Source of the DNA: Tabrizicola caldifontis
GTDB taxonomy: Bacteria; Pseudomonadota; Alphaproteobacteria; Rhodobacterales; Rhodobacteraceae
NCBI RefSeq assembly: GCF_004762095.1
Contig: NZ_SIJH01000014.1
Coordinates: 82,140 to 146,139 of the forward strand
Direction of reading: 5' to 3'
Length of the DNA stretch: 64,000 nt
Positions 29,385 through 39,567 of the stretch are shown in pieces. The translations under genes and the position numbers were made by a program. The notes below the pieces were generated by a model. The model was not told the origin of the DNA. It ran no database searches and saw only the letters and a list, made by a program, of their open reading frames with translations. Each line of letters opens with the position of its first letter. Positions within the stretch are counted from its first letter, which is position 1.

Positions 29385-29579
29385 ATGATCCCCTTTCACA
29401 GCGCACGTCTTGGTCCCGCCATTGCCGATCTGGCGAAGGAAAGGCACGCAACAAGCCTGATGTTTCTGCAGGGTGGCGGTATCAGCCCGGAGCAGCTGCG
29501 TCGGGTCCCTCTGCCCGGTTTCCCGTTCGCAGCCCTTCTGCGGCGACTTGCTTCTGGACTTGCCGGCAAAAAGCGCTGA
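29385..29579 (+). CDS. Small ORF (64 aa) at the end of the ABC operon
   Basis: I do not recognise the product. It starts three bases after the ATPase stop, with GGAAGG at suitable spacing, and ends 41 bases before the AraC-type regulator. The sequence MIPFHSARLGPAIADLAKER has a balanced composition, and its C-terminus is basic (RRLASGLAGKKR). Position and ribosome site argue that it is translated, but a chance frame cannot be excluded in GC-rich DNA. Confidence 0.45.
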   Translation: MIPFHSARLGPAIADLAKERHATSLMFLQGGGISPEQLRRVPLPGFPFAALLRRLASGLAGKKR

Positions 29580-29620
29580 AAGGCTGATCCGGGCCCCACC
29601 GTTTCAGGGAAGGAATCGTC

Positions 29621-30640
29621 GTGACACGCCATGCCGATGAACAGAGCTTTCACAGCGCAACGGCCGTGATTCCCCGCGGGGTGGCGCATTTCCGTCTGCC
29701 CGGCCCCGCCCCGACACGCGACTTCGCCTTTCTCGCCCTGCCGCGCTTCACGCTGCTGGCCTTTTCCTCGGCTGTCGAGCCGTTGCGTATCGCCAATCAG
29801 CTGACCCAGCTGCCGCTGTATCGCTGGCGGCTGGTCAGCATGGACGGAAAACCCGTCGAAAGCTCGGCCGGGGTGCGGATCGAGGTGGATCAGGGTCTGG
29901 CCCCCCTGGGACGAGAGGTCACGGTGGTGGTCTGTTCCGGCACCGATGCAAGCCAGGCTGCCGACCGCAAGGTGCTGAACTGGCTGCGCGACCATTCCCG
30001 GCGGGGCGGGGGGCTGGGGGCGATCTGCACTGGGGCCTATACGCTGGCCCGTGCCGGACTTCTGGGCGACGACACGCCTGCGGTCCACTGGGAAAACCGT
30101 CCGGCGTTCCGCGAGCTTTTTGATGTCGAGCCGCTGGAACAGATCTACGTGATCGGTCGCAAGCACTTTTCCTGCGCCGGCGGCGAGGCCGGGGTTGACA
30201 TGATGCTGGCCCTGATCGCCCAGGACCATGGGCAGAAGCTGGCCGATGCCGTGGCCGAGATGTGCCTGCACAGCCGCCGGCGCGAAGCGAACGTGACTCA
30301 GAAAAAGGTCTATCCCGCCCCGATGACAGCCCGCCACCCGGCCATCGCCCGGGTGATTGCGGCAATGCAGGAAAACATCGCGACCCCGCTGGATCAGGAC
30401 GAACTGGCTGCGATCTTCGGCCGTTCGCCCCGGCACCTGGAGCGGGTATTCAAGGCGGTGCTGCAGGAAACGCCGAAAAGCTACTATCTTGGCCTGCGTC
30501 TGGAAGAGGCGCGCAATCTGCTGGCCGACACCACGATGTCGATCCTGGAGGTCGCCATCGCCACGGGCTTCAATTCCCGCTCAAGTTTTTCAAAGGCCTA
30601 TCGCAGCCGGTTCGGCATAAGCCCCTCTCGCTATCGCTAG
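29621..30640 (+). CDS. AraC-type regulator with GATase1/DJ-1-like domain (GlxA family)
   Basis: This 339-residue protein has an N-terminal DJ-1/PfpI-like sensor domain (about 25-200, with GAICTGAYTLARAGLL) and a C-terminal double helix-turn-helix (ATPLDQDELAAIFGRSPRHL and later ILEVAIATGFNSRSSFSKAY). Known members GbdR, SouR, CdhR and CahR control catabolism of betaine, sarcosine, carnitine and creatine in Pseudomonas. Its place beside a creatinine locus fits a CahR-like role. It has a GTG start behind GGAAGGA. It overlaps the converging desaturase gene by four bases. Confidence 0.9.
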   Translation: MTRHADEQSFHSATAVIPRGVAHFRLPGPAPTRDFAFLALPRFTLLAFSSAVEPLRIANQLTQLPLYRWRLVSMDGKPVESSAGVRIEVDQGLAPLGREVTVVVCSGTDASQAADRKVLNWLRDHSRRGGGLGAICTGAYTLARAGLLGDDTPAVHWENRPAFRELFDVEPLEQIYVIGRKHFSCAGGEAGVDMMLALIAQDHGQKLADAVAEMCLHSRRREANVTQKKVYPAPMTARHPAIARVIAAMQENIATPLDQDELAAIFGRSPRHLERVFKAVLQETPKSYYLGLRLEEARNLLADTTMSILEVAIATGFNSRSSFSKAYRSRFGISPSRYR

Positions 30641-31479
30641 CGTCGGTCGTTCGCGGGATCCAGCGCGTGGCCCGAGGCCGGGCCACGCAAGGGCTGCACC
30701 AGCATCCGGTCCAGCCATAGATCGCGCGGGGTGCGGAACTGTTCGATCCCGATCTGCATCCCTTCGTGGCCCTTGGCAGGCTGGGCGATGTAGGTGCCGA
30801 AGAGCCGATCCCACCAGGGAAACGAGAAACCATAGTTCGAATTCGTCTCGCGCGGGTCGATGGAATGATGCACGCGGTGCATGTCGGGTGTCACCAGAAC
30901 CCAGCGCAGCATCCGATCCACCCCGCGTGGCAGGGCGACGTTGCCATGGTTGAACAGCGCGGTCGCGTTCAGGATCACCTCGAAGGCCAGCACTGCCACT
31001 GCCGGCGCCCCGATTGCGCCGACGACCGCCAGCTTGATGAGCATCGACAGCAGGATTTCGACCGGATGAAAGCGCAGGCCTGTCGTGGCATCGAAATCCA
31101 GGTCGGCATGGTGCATCCGGTGCAGCCGCCACAGGCCCGGCACGGCGTGAAAAAGGACGTGCTGCAGGTAGATCGCCAGATCCAGAATCAGGATCGAGAC
31201 GAGGATCGCAACCCAGACCGGCAGGTCCAGCCGGTTGAACAGACCCCAGCCCTGCGCCTCGGCCGCGGTCGCAAGCCCGACCGCCAGAACGGGAAAGGCC
31301 AGCCGCAGGATCGCCGTATCCAGCACGACCAGCGCAAGGTTGTTGGTCCAGCGGATGACGCGGGGAATTTCCAGCCGCCGGCGGGGGGCGGCCAGTTCCC
31401 ACAGCATCATCGCCACCAGAACCGACAGGAAGGCCCCAAGCCGGATCGTCACTTCATGGGCAAGCAGATAGCCGATCAT
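30637..31479 (-). CDS. Sterol desaturase/fatty acid hydroxylase family protein
   Basis: This 280-residue integral membrane di-iron protein has the histidine clusters HVLFH, HRMHH and HRVHH, which bind the two irons in this superfamily. It has about four to five membrane helices, starting with LGAFLSVLVAMMLWELAA. The substrate could be a lipid, hopanoid or carotenoid and cannot be predicted. It is tail to tail with the AraC-type regulator and 32 bases downstream of cueR on the same strand, so some copper-operon read-through is possible. Confidence 0.85.
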   Translation of the reverse strand: MIGYLLAHEVTIRLGAFLSVLVAMMLWELAAPRRRLEIPRVIRWTNNLALVVLDTAILRLAFPVLAVGLATAAEAQGWGLFNRLDLPVWVAILVSILILDLAIYLQHVLFHAVPGLWRLHRMHHADLDFDATTGLRFHPVEILLSMLIKLAVVGAIGAPAVAVLAFEVILNATALFNHGNVALPRGVDRMLRWVLVTPDMHRVHHSIDPRETNSNYGFSFPWWDRLFGTYIAQPAKGHEGMQIGIEQFRTPRDLWLDRMLVQPLRGPASGHALDPANDRR

Positions 31480-31511
31480 CCCTGTTTCCTGTCGGCGAAA
31501 GGGGCATCTGT

Positions 31512-31919
31512 CTAATGCTTTGTGACACCCGTTCCCTGTTCCAGGTCGGCTAGGATCGGGCAGTCCGGCCGGTCATCGCCGCAGCAGGCATCGGCCAGGT
31601 GGCGCAGGGTGTCGACCATCGCCTGCATCCCGGCAATGCGGTCCTGCAGCTCGGCGATCTGGGTGGTTGCGATGTGCTTGACATCGGCACTGTGCCGCGA
31701 CCGGTCGCGCCAGAGGGCAAGCAGTTCCTCGATCTTCTCGACCGAGAATCCCAGGTCGCGCGCGCGGCGGATGAAGCGCAGGATCTGCACCTCGGTCTGG
31801 CCATAGACGCGGTAGCCGGATGCGGTGCGCCCGGCGGCGGGTATCAGGCCGATGGATTCGTAGTAGCGGATCATCTTTGCCGAGACGCCCGAAGCTTTCG
31901 CTGCCTGTCCGATGTTCAT
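31512..31919 (-). CDS. cueR: CueR, Cu(I)-responsive MerR-family regulator
   Basis: This 135-residue dimeric activator has the MerR helix-turn-helix MNIGQAAKASGVSAKMIRYY at the N-terminus and a dimerisation helix. The Cu(I) ligands Cys112 and Cys120 sit in ACCGDDRPDCPI, at the same positions as in E. coli CueR. It lies 12 bases after copA on the same strand, so it is probably co-transcribed and feeds back on its own operon. Two promoters with the CueR spacing are present at 34431-34461 and 34500-34530. Confidence 0.92.
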   Translation of the reverse strand: MNIGQAAKASGVSAKMIRYYESIGLIPAAGRTASGYRVYGQTEVQILRFIRRARDLGFSVEKIEELLALWRDRSRHSADVKHIATTQIAELQDRIAGMQAMVDTLRHLADACCGDDRPDCPILADLEQGTGVTKH

Positions 31920-31931
31920 GGTGTGGCTCCT

Positions 31932-34397
<2,466 letters not shown>

Positions 34398-34430
34398 GGC
34401 GGCGGTCCTTTCCTGAGGCTTCCGCAGACC

Positions 34431-34461
34431 CAGATAGGCCTTCCCATCATGGGAAGGTCAA
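34431..34461 (-). promoter_or_regulatory. CueR-type promoter of copA
   Basis: On the minus strand TTGACC (34461-34456) and TATCTG (34436-34431) are separated by 19 bp, the overlong spacing that MerR-family activators correct. The palindrome CCTTCCC-N5-GGGAAGG (34439-34457) fills the spacer. This is the classic CueR operator arrangement, 34 bases upstream of copA. Confidence 0.88.
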
Positions 34462-34499
34462 GGGGCCTTTCGACATGCCGCCATCACGGGCTTGTGCTC

Positions 34500-34530
34500 T
34501 TGACCTTCCAACGGTTGGAAGCCCTATCTC
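34500..34530 (+). promoter_or_regulatory. CueR-type promoter of copZ
   Basis: TTGACC (34500-34505) and TATCTC (34525-34530) are separated by 19 bp, with CTTCCAA-CGG-TTGGAAG (34505-34521) inside. It matches the copA promoter in -35, spacing and half-site core, and faces the opposite way, so one regulator can induce both arms. Confidence 0.88.
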
Positions 34531-34562
34531 ACGCTGACGAGGCAACACGAACGGAGACAGTC

Positions 34563-34751
34563 GTGCAATTCCACATCGAAAACATGACCTGCGGCGGCTG
34601 CGTCCGCGGTGTGACGCGGGCGATCCATTCGGTGGACCCCACGGCCGAGATCAACGCCGATCTGGCCACGCACAAGGTAGAGGTCGCCACCCAGGCTCCG
34701 CGCGAGCAGCTGGTCGCCGCGCTGACCGATGCCGGGTTCCAGCCCGCCTGA
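34563..34751 (+). CDS. Small HMA-domain copper chaperone (CopZ-like)
   Basis: The 62-residue protein is a single heavy-metal-associated domain with the Cu(I)-binding motif [12 protein letters not shown] near residue 10. Such proteins carry Cu(I) to CopA. It starts with GTG behind CGGAGA; the same frame is open far upstream only as an antisense shadow of copA. It is divergent from copA under a matching CueR-type promoter and is followed by the DUF305 gene. Confidence 0.9.
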   Translation: MQFHIENMTCGGCVRGVTRAIHSVDPTAEINADLATHKVEVATQAPREQLVAALTDAGFQPA

Positions 34752-34771
34752 AAGGAAACAGGGAGACAGAG

Positions 34772-35212
34772 ATGCAGAAGAAGATACTCGCTGCTTCGGC
34801 AGCCGTGGCAGCCATCGTCGGCGGACTTGCACTTGCGCAGACGATGGACCATTCGATGATGGACCATTCCGCCATGGATCACTCTGCCATGGGAATGGCG
34901 GACATGGGCGTCGCCAGCGCCGGCCATGCAGCGATGATCCCGCCGGAACTGGCCGGCAACCCGGCTGTAGTGGCCTATGCCGCCGCCATGGACAGAATGA
35001 TGGCGGACATGATGATCCCCTATACCGGGGATGCCGATGTCGATTTCGTCCGCGGCATGATCCCGCATCACGAGGCCGCCGTCGCCATGGCGCGGATCCA
35101 GCTGGAACACGGGACCGATCCCGAGATTCGCAAGCTGTCGGAAGAGGTGATCGCGGCGCAGGAGGCCGAGATCGCCATGATGAAGGCTTGGCTGGCGGCC
35201 CGGGGGCTGTAG
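34772..35212 (+). CDS. Exported His/Met-rich DUF305 protein
   Basis: This 146-residue protein has a signal peptide ([19 protein letters not shown]) followed by a metal-binding-like tract, [20 protein letters not shown], made of a repeated MDHS unit. The ferritin-like DUF305 domain follows with [20 protein letters not shown]. Some DUF305 proteins (CopM type) bind copper in the periplasm. It lies 20 bases downstream of copZ in the same transcription unit, so a periplasmic copper-binding role is a sound inference. Confidence 0.88.
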   Translation: MQKKILAASAAVAAIVGGLALAQTMDHSMMDHSAMDHSAMGMADMGVASAGHAAMIPPELAGNPAVVAYAAAMDRMMADMMIPYTGDADVDFVRGMIPHHEAAVAMARIQLEHGTDPEIRKLSEEVIAAQEAEIAMMKAWLAARGL

Positions 35213-35269
35213 GTCACGGCGCGTTCATCGCTTCCTTGCGGTCGCTCTTCGCCCGTCCAGGAGCGGCGG

Positions 35270-35962
35270 TCAGGGCAATTCGGCGATCACCGCGCGGGCT
35301 GCCGCCGCCGGGTCGGTGGCCTGCCAGATCGGCCGGCCCACAACGATGTGATCCGCCCCTGCGGCGATGGCCTGGCGTGGCGTGGCGGTGCGCTTCTGGT
35401 CACCCGTTGCCGCCCCCGCCGGGCGCACCCCGGGGGTGACGATCAGCCTGCCCCGCGACTGCGGCAGCGCGCGGATCATGGCCGCCTCCTGCGGGCTGGC
35501 GATCACGCCATCCGCCCCTGCCTCGAATGCGCGGGCGGCGCGTTCGAGGGTGATGTCGCGGATATCGCCGGGCTTGATCAGGTTTGCGTCCAGATCGGCG
35601 CGGTCAAGCGAGGTGAGGATCGTCACGGCAAGGATCTTGAGCCCGCTGCCGCCCTTGCCGGTCGCGGCAGCCGCAACGACCTGGGGGTCGCCGTGGACGG
35701 TAAGGAAGTCAAAGTCGTATTGCGCAAGGCCCCGCACCGCCGCCTCGATCGTGGCGCCGATGTCGAACAGCTTCATGTCGAGGAACACGCGCTTGCCCTG
35801 TTCCTGCTTCAGCTGGTTGGCCAGTGCAAGGCCGCCCCCCGTCAACATGCCGAGGCCGATCTTGTAGAAGCTGACTGCGTCGCCGATCCTGGCCACGAGG
35901 TCGAGGCCCTGCACCACATTCGGCACATCCAGCGCCACGATAAGTCGGTCATCCGCAATCAT
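35270..35962 (-). CDS. pyrF: Orotidine 5'-phosphate decarboxylase
   Basis: This enzyme makes UMP from OMP, the final step of de novo pyrimidine synthesis. The 230-residue barrel carries the catalytic DMKLFDIGATI motif, FLTVHGDP and the C-terminal IVVGRPIWQATDP phosphate site. ATG 35962 is chosen because GGAG lies a few bases ahead of it; a GTG four codons upstream has no such site. The gene converges on the DUF305 gene and is divergent from the ROK kinase gene. Confidence 0.95.
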   Translation of the reverse strand: MIADDRLIVALDVPNVVQGLDLVARIGDAVSFYKIGLGMLTGGGLALANQLKQEQGKRVFLDMKLFDIGATIEAAVRGLAQYDFDFLTVHGDPQVVAAAATGKGGSGLKILAVTILTSLDRADLDANLIKPGDIRDITLERAARAFEAGADGVIASPQEAAMIRALPQSRGRLIVTPGVRPAGAATGDQKRTATPRQAIAAGADHIVVGRPIWQATDPAAAARAVIAELP

Positions 35963-36041
35963 CTGCGTCTCCACGATGGGGTCGTGGCGGTTTGACGGGG
36001 CCTGCCTGGCCTGTCAAGACTGGCGCAAACGGAGGGGCGGG

Positions 36042-36914
36042 ATGATCCTGGCATTCGATATCGGTGGCAGCCGGATCAGGGCGGCGGCGTGGGACGGGCG
36101 GCTTCAGCCGCTGGGCGAGGTTCCGACCCCTGCGCAGGACAAGGCGGCCTTCGCTGCGGCGATCGCGGGCTTTGCCAAGGGGCGGGCCGCCTCTGGCATC
36201 GCCATTTCGATTGCCGGTGTGGTGGATCCGGTGACGGGGGTCGGGAAGGTGGCCAATATCCCTGCCATAGACGGCCTGGCGCTGGGTCCGGCCTTGCAGG
36301 AAGCCACCGGCCTGCCGGTCATGGTGCTGAACGATGCCGACTGCTTTGCCCTGGCCGAGGCAGGCCACGGGGCGGGAAAGGGGCATGGCACGGTGTTCGG
36401 GGTGGTTCTGGGCACGGGCGTCGGCGGTGGGCTGGTGATCGGCGGGCGGGTGGTCACGGGCGAGGGCGGTTATGCCGGGGAATGGGGACACGGCCCGGTG
36501 ATCCGGGGGGAATTCGCCTTTCAATGCGGCTGCGGGCAGGTGGGCTGCATCGACCCGATCGGCGGTGCGCGCGGGCTGGAGCGGTTGCACCGCAAGCGCA
36601 CGGCAATGGTTCTGGACTCGGAGGCGATCATTGCCGAATGGCTGGCGGGTGATGCCGAGGCCGGGAAAACCATGGCGCTCTGGCGCGAGCTGGTCTCGGG
36701 CCCACTGGCGATGGTGGTGAATGTCGTCGGCGCCGATGTGGTGCCGGTGGGCGGGGGCCTCAGCCGGGCGCCGGGGCTGGTTACCTGGCTGGACGAAGCG
36801 GTGCGGGCGGGCATCCTGCGGCGGACCACGGCGCCGCTGCTGGTGCCGGCCGTATGCGGGGCAGATGCGGGACTGCTGGGCGCAGCCATCGCAGGGCAGG
36901 CGGCATGGGGGTGA
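36042..36914 (+). CDS. ROK-family sugar kinase
   Basis: This 290-residue kinase has the ATP-binding LAFDIGGSRIRAA at the N-terminus, VLNDADCFALAE with the catalytic Asp, GTGVGGGLVI, the EWGHGP motif and the zinc site CGCGQVGC. ROK members with these features phosphorylate glucose, fructose, N-acetylglucosamine or N-acetylmannosamine; the exact sugar is unclear. ATG 36042 follows GGAGGGGCGGG. Its 3' end overlaps cutC by ten bases, so the two are co-translated. Confidence 0.88.
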   Translation: MILAFDIGGSRIRAAAWDGRLQPLGEVPTPAQDKAAFAAAIAGFAKGRAASGIAISIAGVVDPVTGVGKVANIPAIDGLALGPALQEATGLPVMVLNDADCFALAEAGHGAGKGHGTVFGVVLGTGVGGGLVIGGRVVTGEGGYAGEWGHGPVIRGEFAFQCGCGQVGCIDPIGGARGLERLHRKRTAMVLDSEAIIAEWLAGDAEAGKTMALWRELVSGPLAMVVNVVGADVVPVGGGLSRAPGLVTWLDEAVRAGILRRTTAPLLVPAVCGADAGLLGAAIAGQAAWG

Positions 36915-37630
36915 CGACCAGGGGCGTGATCGTCGAGGTCTGCGTGGACAGTTCGGCGGGTCTCGCGGCGGCGGTTGCGGGCGGTGCGGACCGGATCGAG
37001 CTGTGTTCCGCGCTGGCGCTGGGCGGCTTGACGCCCTCGGCCGGGTTCATCGCCGAAGCGGCCGGATGCGGTGTGCCGGTCATGGCGATGATCCGGCCAC
37101 GGGCAGGGGGCTTCGTCTGGACGGAGGCGGAACTGACGGTGATGGAGGCCGATATCGCGGCGGTACGGGCGGCCGGGCTGGCGGGCGTGGTGCTTGGGGC
37201 TTCCTTGGCGGACGGGCGGCTGGACGGGCCTGCGCTGCGACGCTTGATTGTTGCGGCCCGAGGGCTGGATCTGACGCTGCATCGCTGTTTCGATCTGGTT
37301 CCGGATATGGACGCCGCGCTGGAAGAGGCTGTCGCGGCAGGGTTCCGGCGCATCCTGACTTCGGGCGGGGCGCCGACGGCGGCAGAGGGGGCGGTGCGGA
37401 TCGAGGCGCTGGTCCGGCAGGCGTCGGGGCGGGTCGCGATCATGGCAGGGTCGGGGGTGACGGCCCGGACGGCAGCTCTGCTGACAAGTCTTGGCGTTCG
37501 CGAGGTGCATTCGTCATGCTCGGAAACCGTGCGGGTTGCGGGTAATGGTCCGGCAATGGGTTTCGGGCCGGAAATGGAGCGCCGGACCAGTGCCGCGCTG
37601 GTCAGGGCCCTGAGGCTGGCTGTCGGGTAA
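36905..37630 (+). CDS. cutC: CutC family protein
   Basis: The 241-residue TIM-barrel protein is of the CutC family, linked historically to copper homeostasis although its biochemical function is unresolved. Typical stretches are VEVCVDSSAGLAAAVAGGAD, ELCSALALGGLTPSAG, MIRPRAGGFVW, LHRCFDLVPD and LTSGGAPTAAEG. The ATG is inside the ROK gene; a GTG six bases later is an alternative. It is 1.7 kb from the copper locus but lies in a different transcription unit and has no CueR-type promoter of its own. Confidence 0.88.
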   Translation: MGVTTRGVIVEVCVDSSAGLAAAVAGGADRIELCSALALGGLTPSAGFIAEAAGCGVPVMAMIRPRAGGFVWTEAELTVMEADIAAVRAAGLAGVVLGASLADGRLDGPALRRLIVAARGLDLTLHRCFDLVPDMDAALEEAVAAGFRRILTSGGAPTAAEGAVRIEALVRQASGRVAIMAGSGVTARTAALLTSLGVREVHSSCSETVRVAGNGPAMGFGPEMERRTSAALVRALRLAVG

Positions 37631-37639
37631 GGAGCAGGG

Positions 37640-38413
37640 ATGAACATCACAATGACATTCGAGCGTCCCGAGGAAGGGCCGGGATCCGGACCGTTGACCG
37701 TGGGCTGGTTCCTGACGCAGGACAAGGGGGCGGTGCTTTACGACCCGCCCGAACGGGTGGCGATCCGCCCGCCGAACCGGGCGCATGCCAAGTCGGCCAG
37801 CCGCTGCCCGGCGGTGATCCAGCTGGAAAGCCGATACTTCATGGTGAAATGCCCGTTCGACCTGCACATCGGCTTTCAGCGTGACGACAAGGGCAGGGCC
37901 GTGCTGGTCAACCGGGCGGGGGCGGCAAGCCCGGTGCGCCCGGCCAAGCTGAACGAGGTGCTGACCCTGGTGAACGAAGCGGAATGGCGCTTCCCGGATC
38001 GGCCAACGCTGCAGCTGCAACTGCCTTACTGCTTCATCGCCGACGAGCCGGTCTACCTCAGCCAGTTGTCAGCCTTTGCGCATTACCGCCCCGATCCGCT
38101 GCCCGGCACGATCTTCGGTGGGCGCTTTCCGGTCTCGGTCTGGCCGCGGCCGCTGATGTGGGCCTTCGAATGGCACGAGCCGCAGAAGGATCTGATCCTG
38201 CGTCGGGGCGAGCCCTTATTCTATGTGCAGTTCGAGGGGATGGACCCTTCGCGTCCGGTGCAACTGGTAGAGGCGGAGAAGACACCGGAGCTGATGGCCT
38301 ATCTGGAAAAGCTGTCGGGTGTGGTGAACTACGTCAACCAGACGTTCAGCCTGTTCAAGGCGGCCGAGGAACTGCGGCCGAAAAGGCTGCTGGTGCCCCT
38401 GTCGCGCCAGTAG
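37640..38413 (+). CDS. Unrecognised 257-aa protein
   Basis: I cannot assign a family with confidence; the layout is faintly like DUF6065 proteins. The protein is soluble, with no signal or membrane segment. Aromatic-rich stretches include QLPYCFIADEPVYLSQ, SVWPRPLMWAFEWHEPQ and RRGEPLFYVQFEGM. The C-terminus ends in a helix with LRPKRLLVPLSRQ. It begins nine bases after cutC behind AAGGAGCAGGG, so it belongs to the ROK-cutC operon. About 270 bases without an evident gene follow. Confidence 0.75.
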   Translation: MNITMTFERPEEGPGSGPLTVGWFLTQDKGAVLYDPPERVAIRPPNRAHAKSASRCPAVIQLESRYFMVKCPFDLHIGFQRDDKGRAVLVNRAGAASPVRPAKLNEVLTLVNEAEWRFPDRPTLQLQLPYCFIADEPVYLSQLSAFAHYRPDPLPGTIFGGRFPVSVWPRPLMWAFEWHEPQKDLILRRGEPLFYVQFEGMDPSRPVQLVEAEKTPELMAYLEKLSGVVNYVNQTFSLFKAAEELRPKRLLVPLSRQ

Positions 38414-38687
38414 GAACGGTCCCGGCAAGGATCGCACGAACCTTCGCCCTGCTGCGGATCAACCGCACGCAGGAATTTGCGCCGCGTGCGAGGCCGGCCT
38501 GCACCGGATCGATGCGCGCAAGCCGGACAGGCCCAGGACAGGAAGGAACCGCGTGTGGGGCGCAATGGGCTTTACCAGACCGGGGCCGGGGCCATAAGGT
38601 TGCCTGGCTTCGTGATCGGCTGTGTCGTCAGGGGAAGACCGTCAGATGTCGCCGCATTCCGAGCCATGACATGAAAGGAGAATACCC

Positions 38688-39530
38688 GTGCATCCGGCTC
38701 TTGAAAGGGGCGGCGTTGCCGTCATCACCGGCGGGGCATCCGGCATCGGGCTGGCCGCCGCCAGACATCTGGCCCGCCAGGGCCTGCGGGTCTGTCTGGC
38801 CGATCTGGGGGACGCGCGGCTTGCCGCGGCACGGGCCGCGCTGCTGGCCAAAGGGGCGGCCGAGGACGCGGTGATGACGGTGCCGACCGACGTGGGCGAG
38901 CGTGCACAGATCGCGGCGCTGGCCGATCGCGTGACCTCGACCTGGGGGGCGGTCAACTTCCTGATGAACAATGCCGGCATGCAGCCCGGCAGCTCGATCT
39001 TCGATGCCGAGGGCAACTGGGACCGCATCATCAATGTGAACATGCTGGGCGTCATCCGGGGGTCGCAGATCTTTGCGCCGGGGATGATTGCATCGGGGCA
39101 GCCGGGACTTATCGTCAACACCGGGTCCAAGCAGGGTATCACCACGCCGCCGGGTGATCCGGCCTACAATGTCTCGAAGGCCGGGGTGAAGGTGTTTACC
39201 GAGGCGCTTCAGCACGCATTGCGCAACACGGCGGATTGCAGGGTCGAGGCGCGGCTGTTCATTCCGGGCTTCGTGTTCACGCCGCTGACCGCCGCTGGCC
39301 GGACCGAGAAACCTGCCGGCGCCTGGACGCCGGATGAGGTGGTGGCGTTCCTTTTCGCCGCTCTGGAGCGCAGCGATTTCTACATTCTCTGCCCCGACAA
39401 CGAAGTCGATCGCGCCACCGATGAAAAGCGCATCCTCTGGGCCGCCGGCGACATCGTCGAAAACCGCCCGCCCCTGTCGCGCTGGCATCCGGAATACAGC
39501 GAGCTGTTCAAGGAATGGCTGAAGATCTGA
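38688..39530 (+). CDS. SDR family oxidoreductase, first gene of the catabolic cluster
   Basis: This 280-residue classical SDR has the dinucleotide motif ITGGASGIGLAAA, the NNAG motif and the catalytic YNVSK at about residues 160-164. It starts with GTG behind AAAGGAG. The C-terminus (RWHPEYSELFKEWLKI) extends about 30 residues past the usual fold. The substrate is unknown. It lies 37 bases ahead of the first D-threonine-aldolase-like gene. The 274 bases upstream hold a CGCATTCCGA element shared with another cluster promoter. Confidence 0.88.
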   Translation: MHPALERGGVAVITGGASGIGLAAARHLARQGLRVCLADLGDARLAAARAALLAKGAAEDAVMTVPTDVGERAQIAALADRVTSTWGAVNFLMNNAGMQPGSSIFDAEGNWDRIINVNMLGVIRGSQIFAPGMIASGQPGLIVNTGSKQGITTPPGDPAYNVSKAGVKVFTEALQHALRNTADCRVEARLFIPGFVFTPLTAAGRTEKPAGAWTPDEVVAFLFAALERSDFYILCPDNEVDRATDEKRILWAAGDIVENRPPLSRWHPEYSELFKEWLKI

Positions 39531-39567
39531 TCCTGGCCTGTCGCCAAGCACCGGAAAGAAAAGCAAC

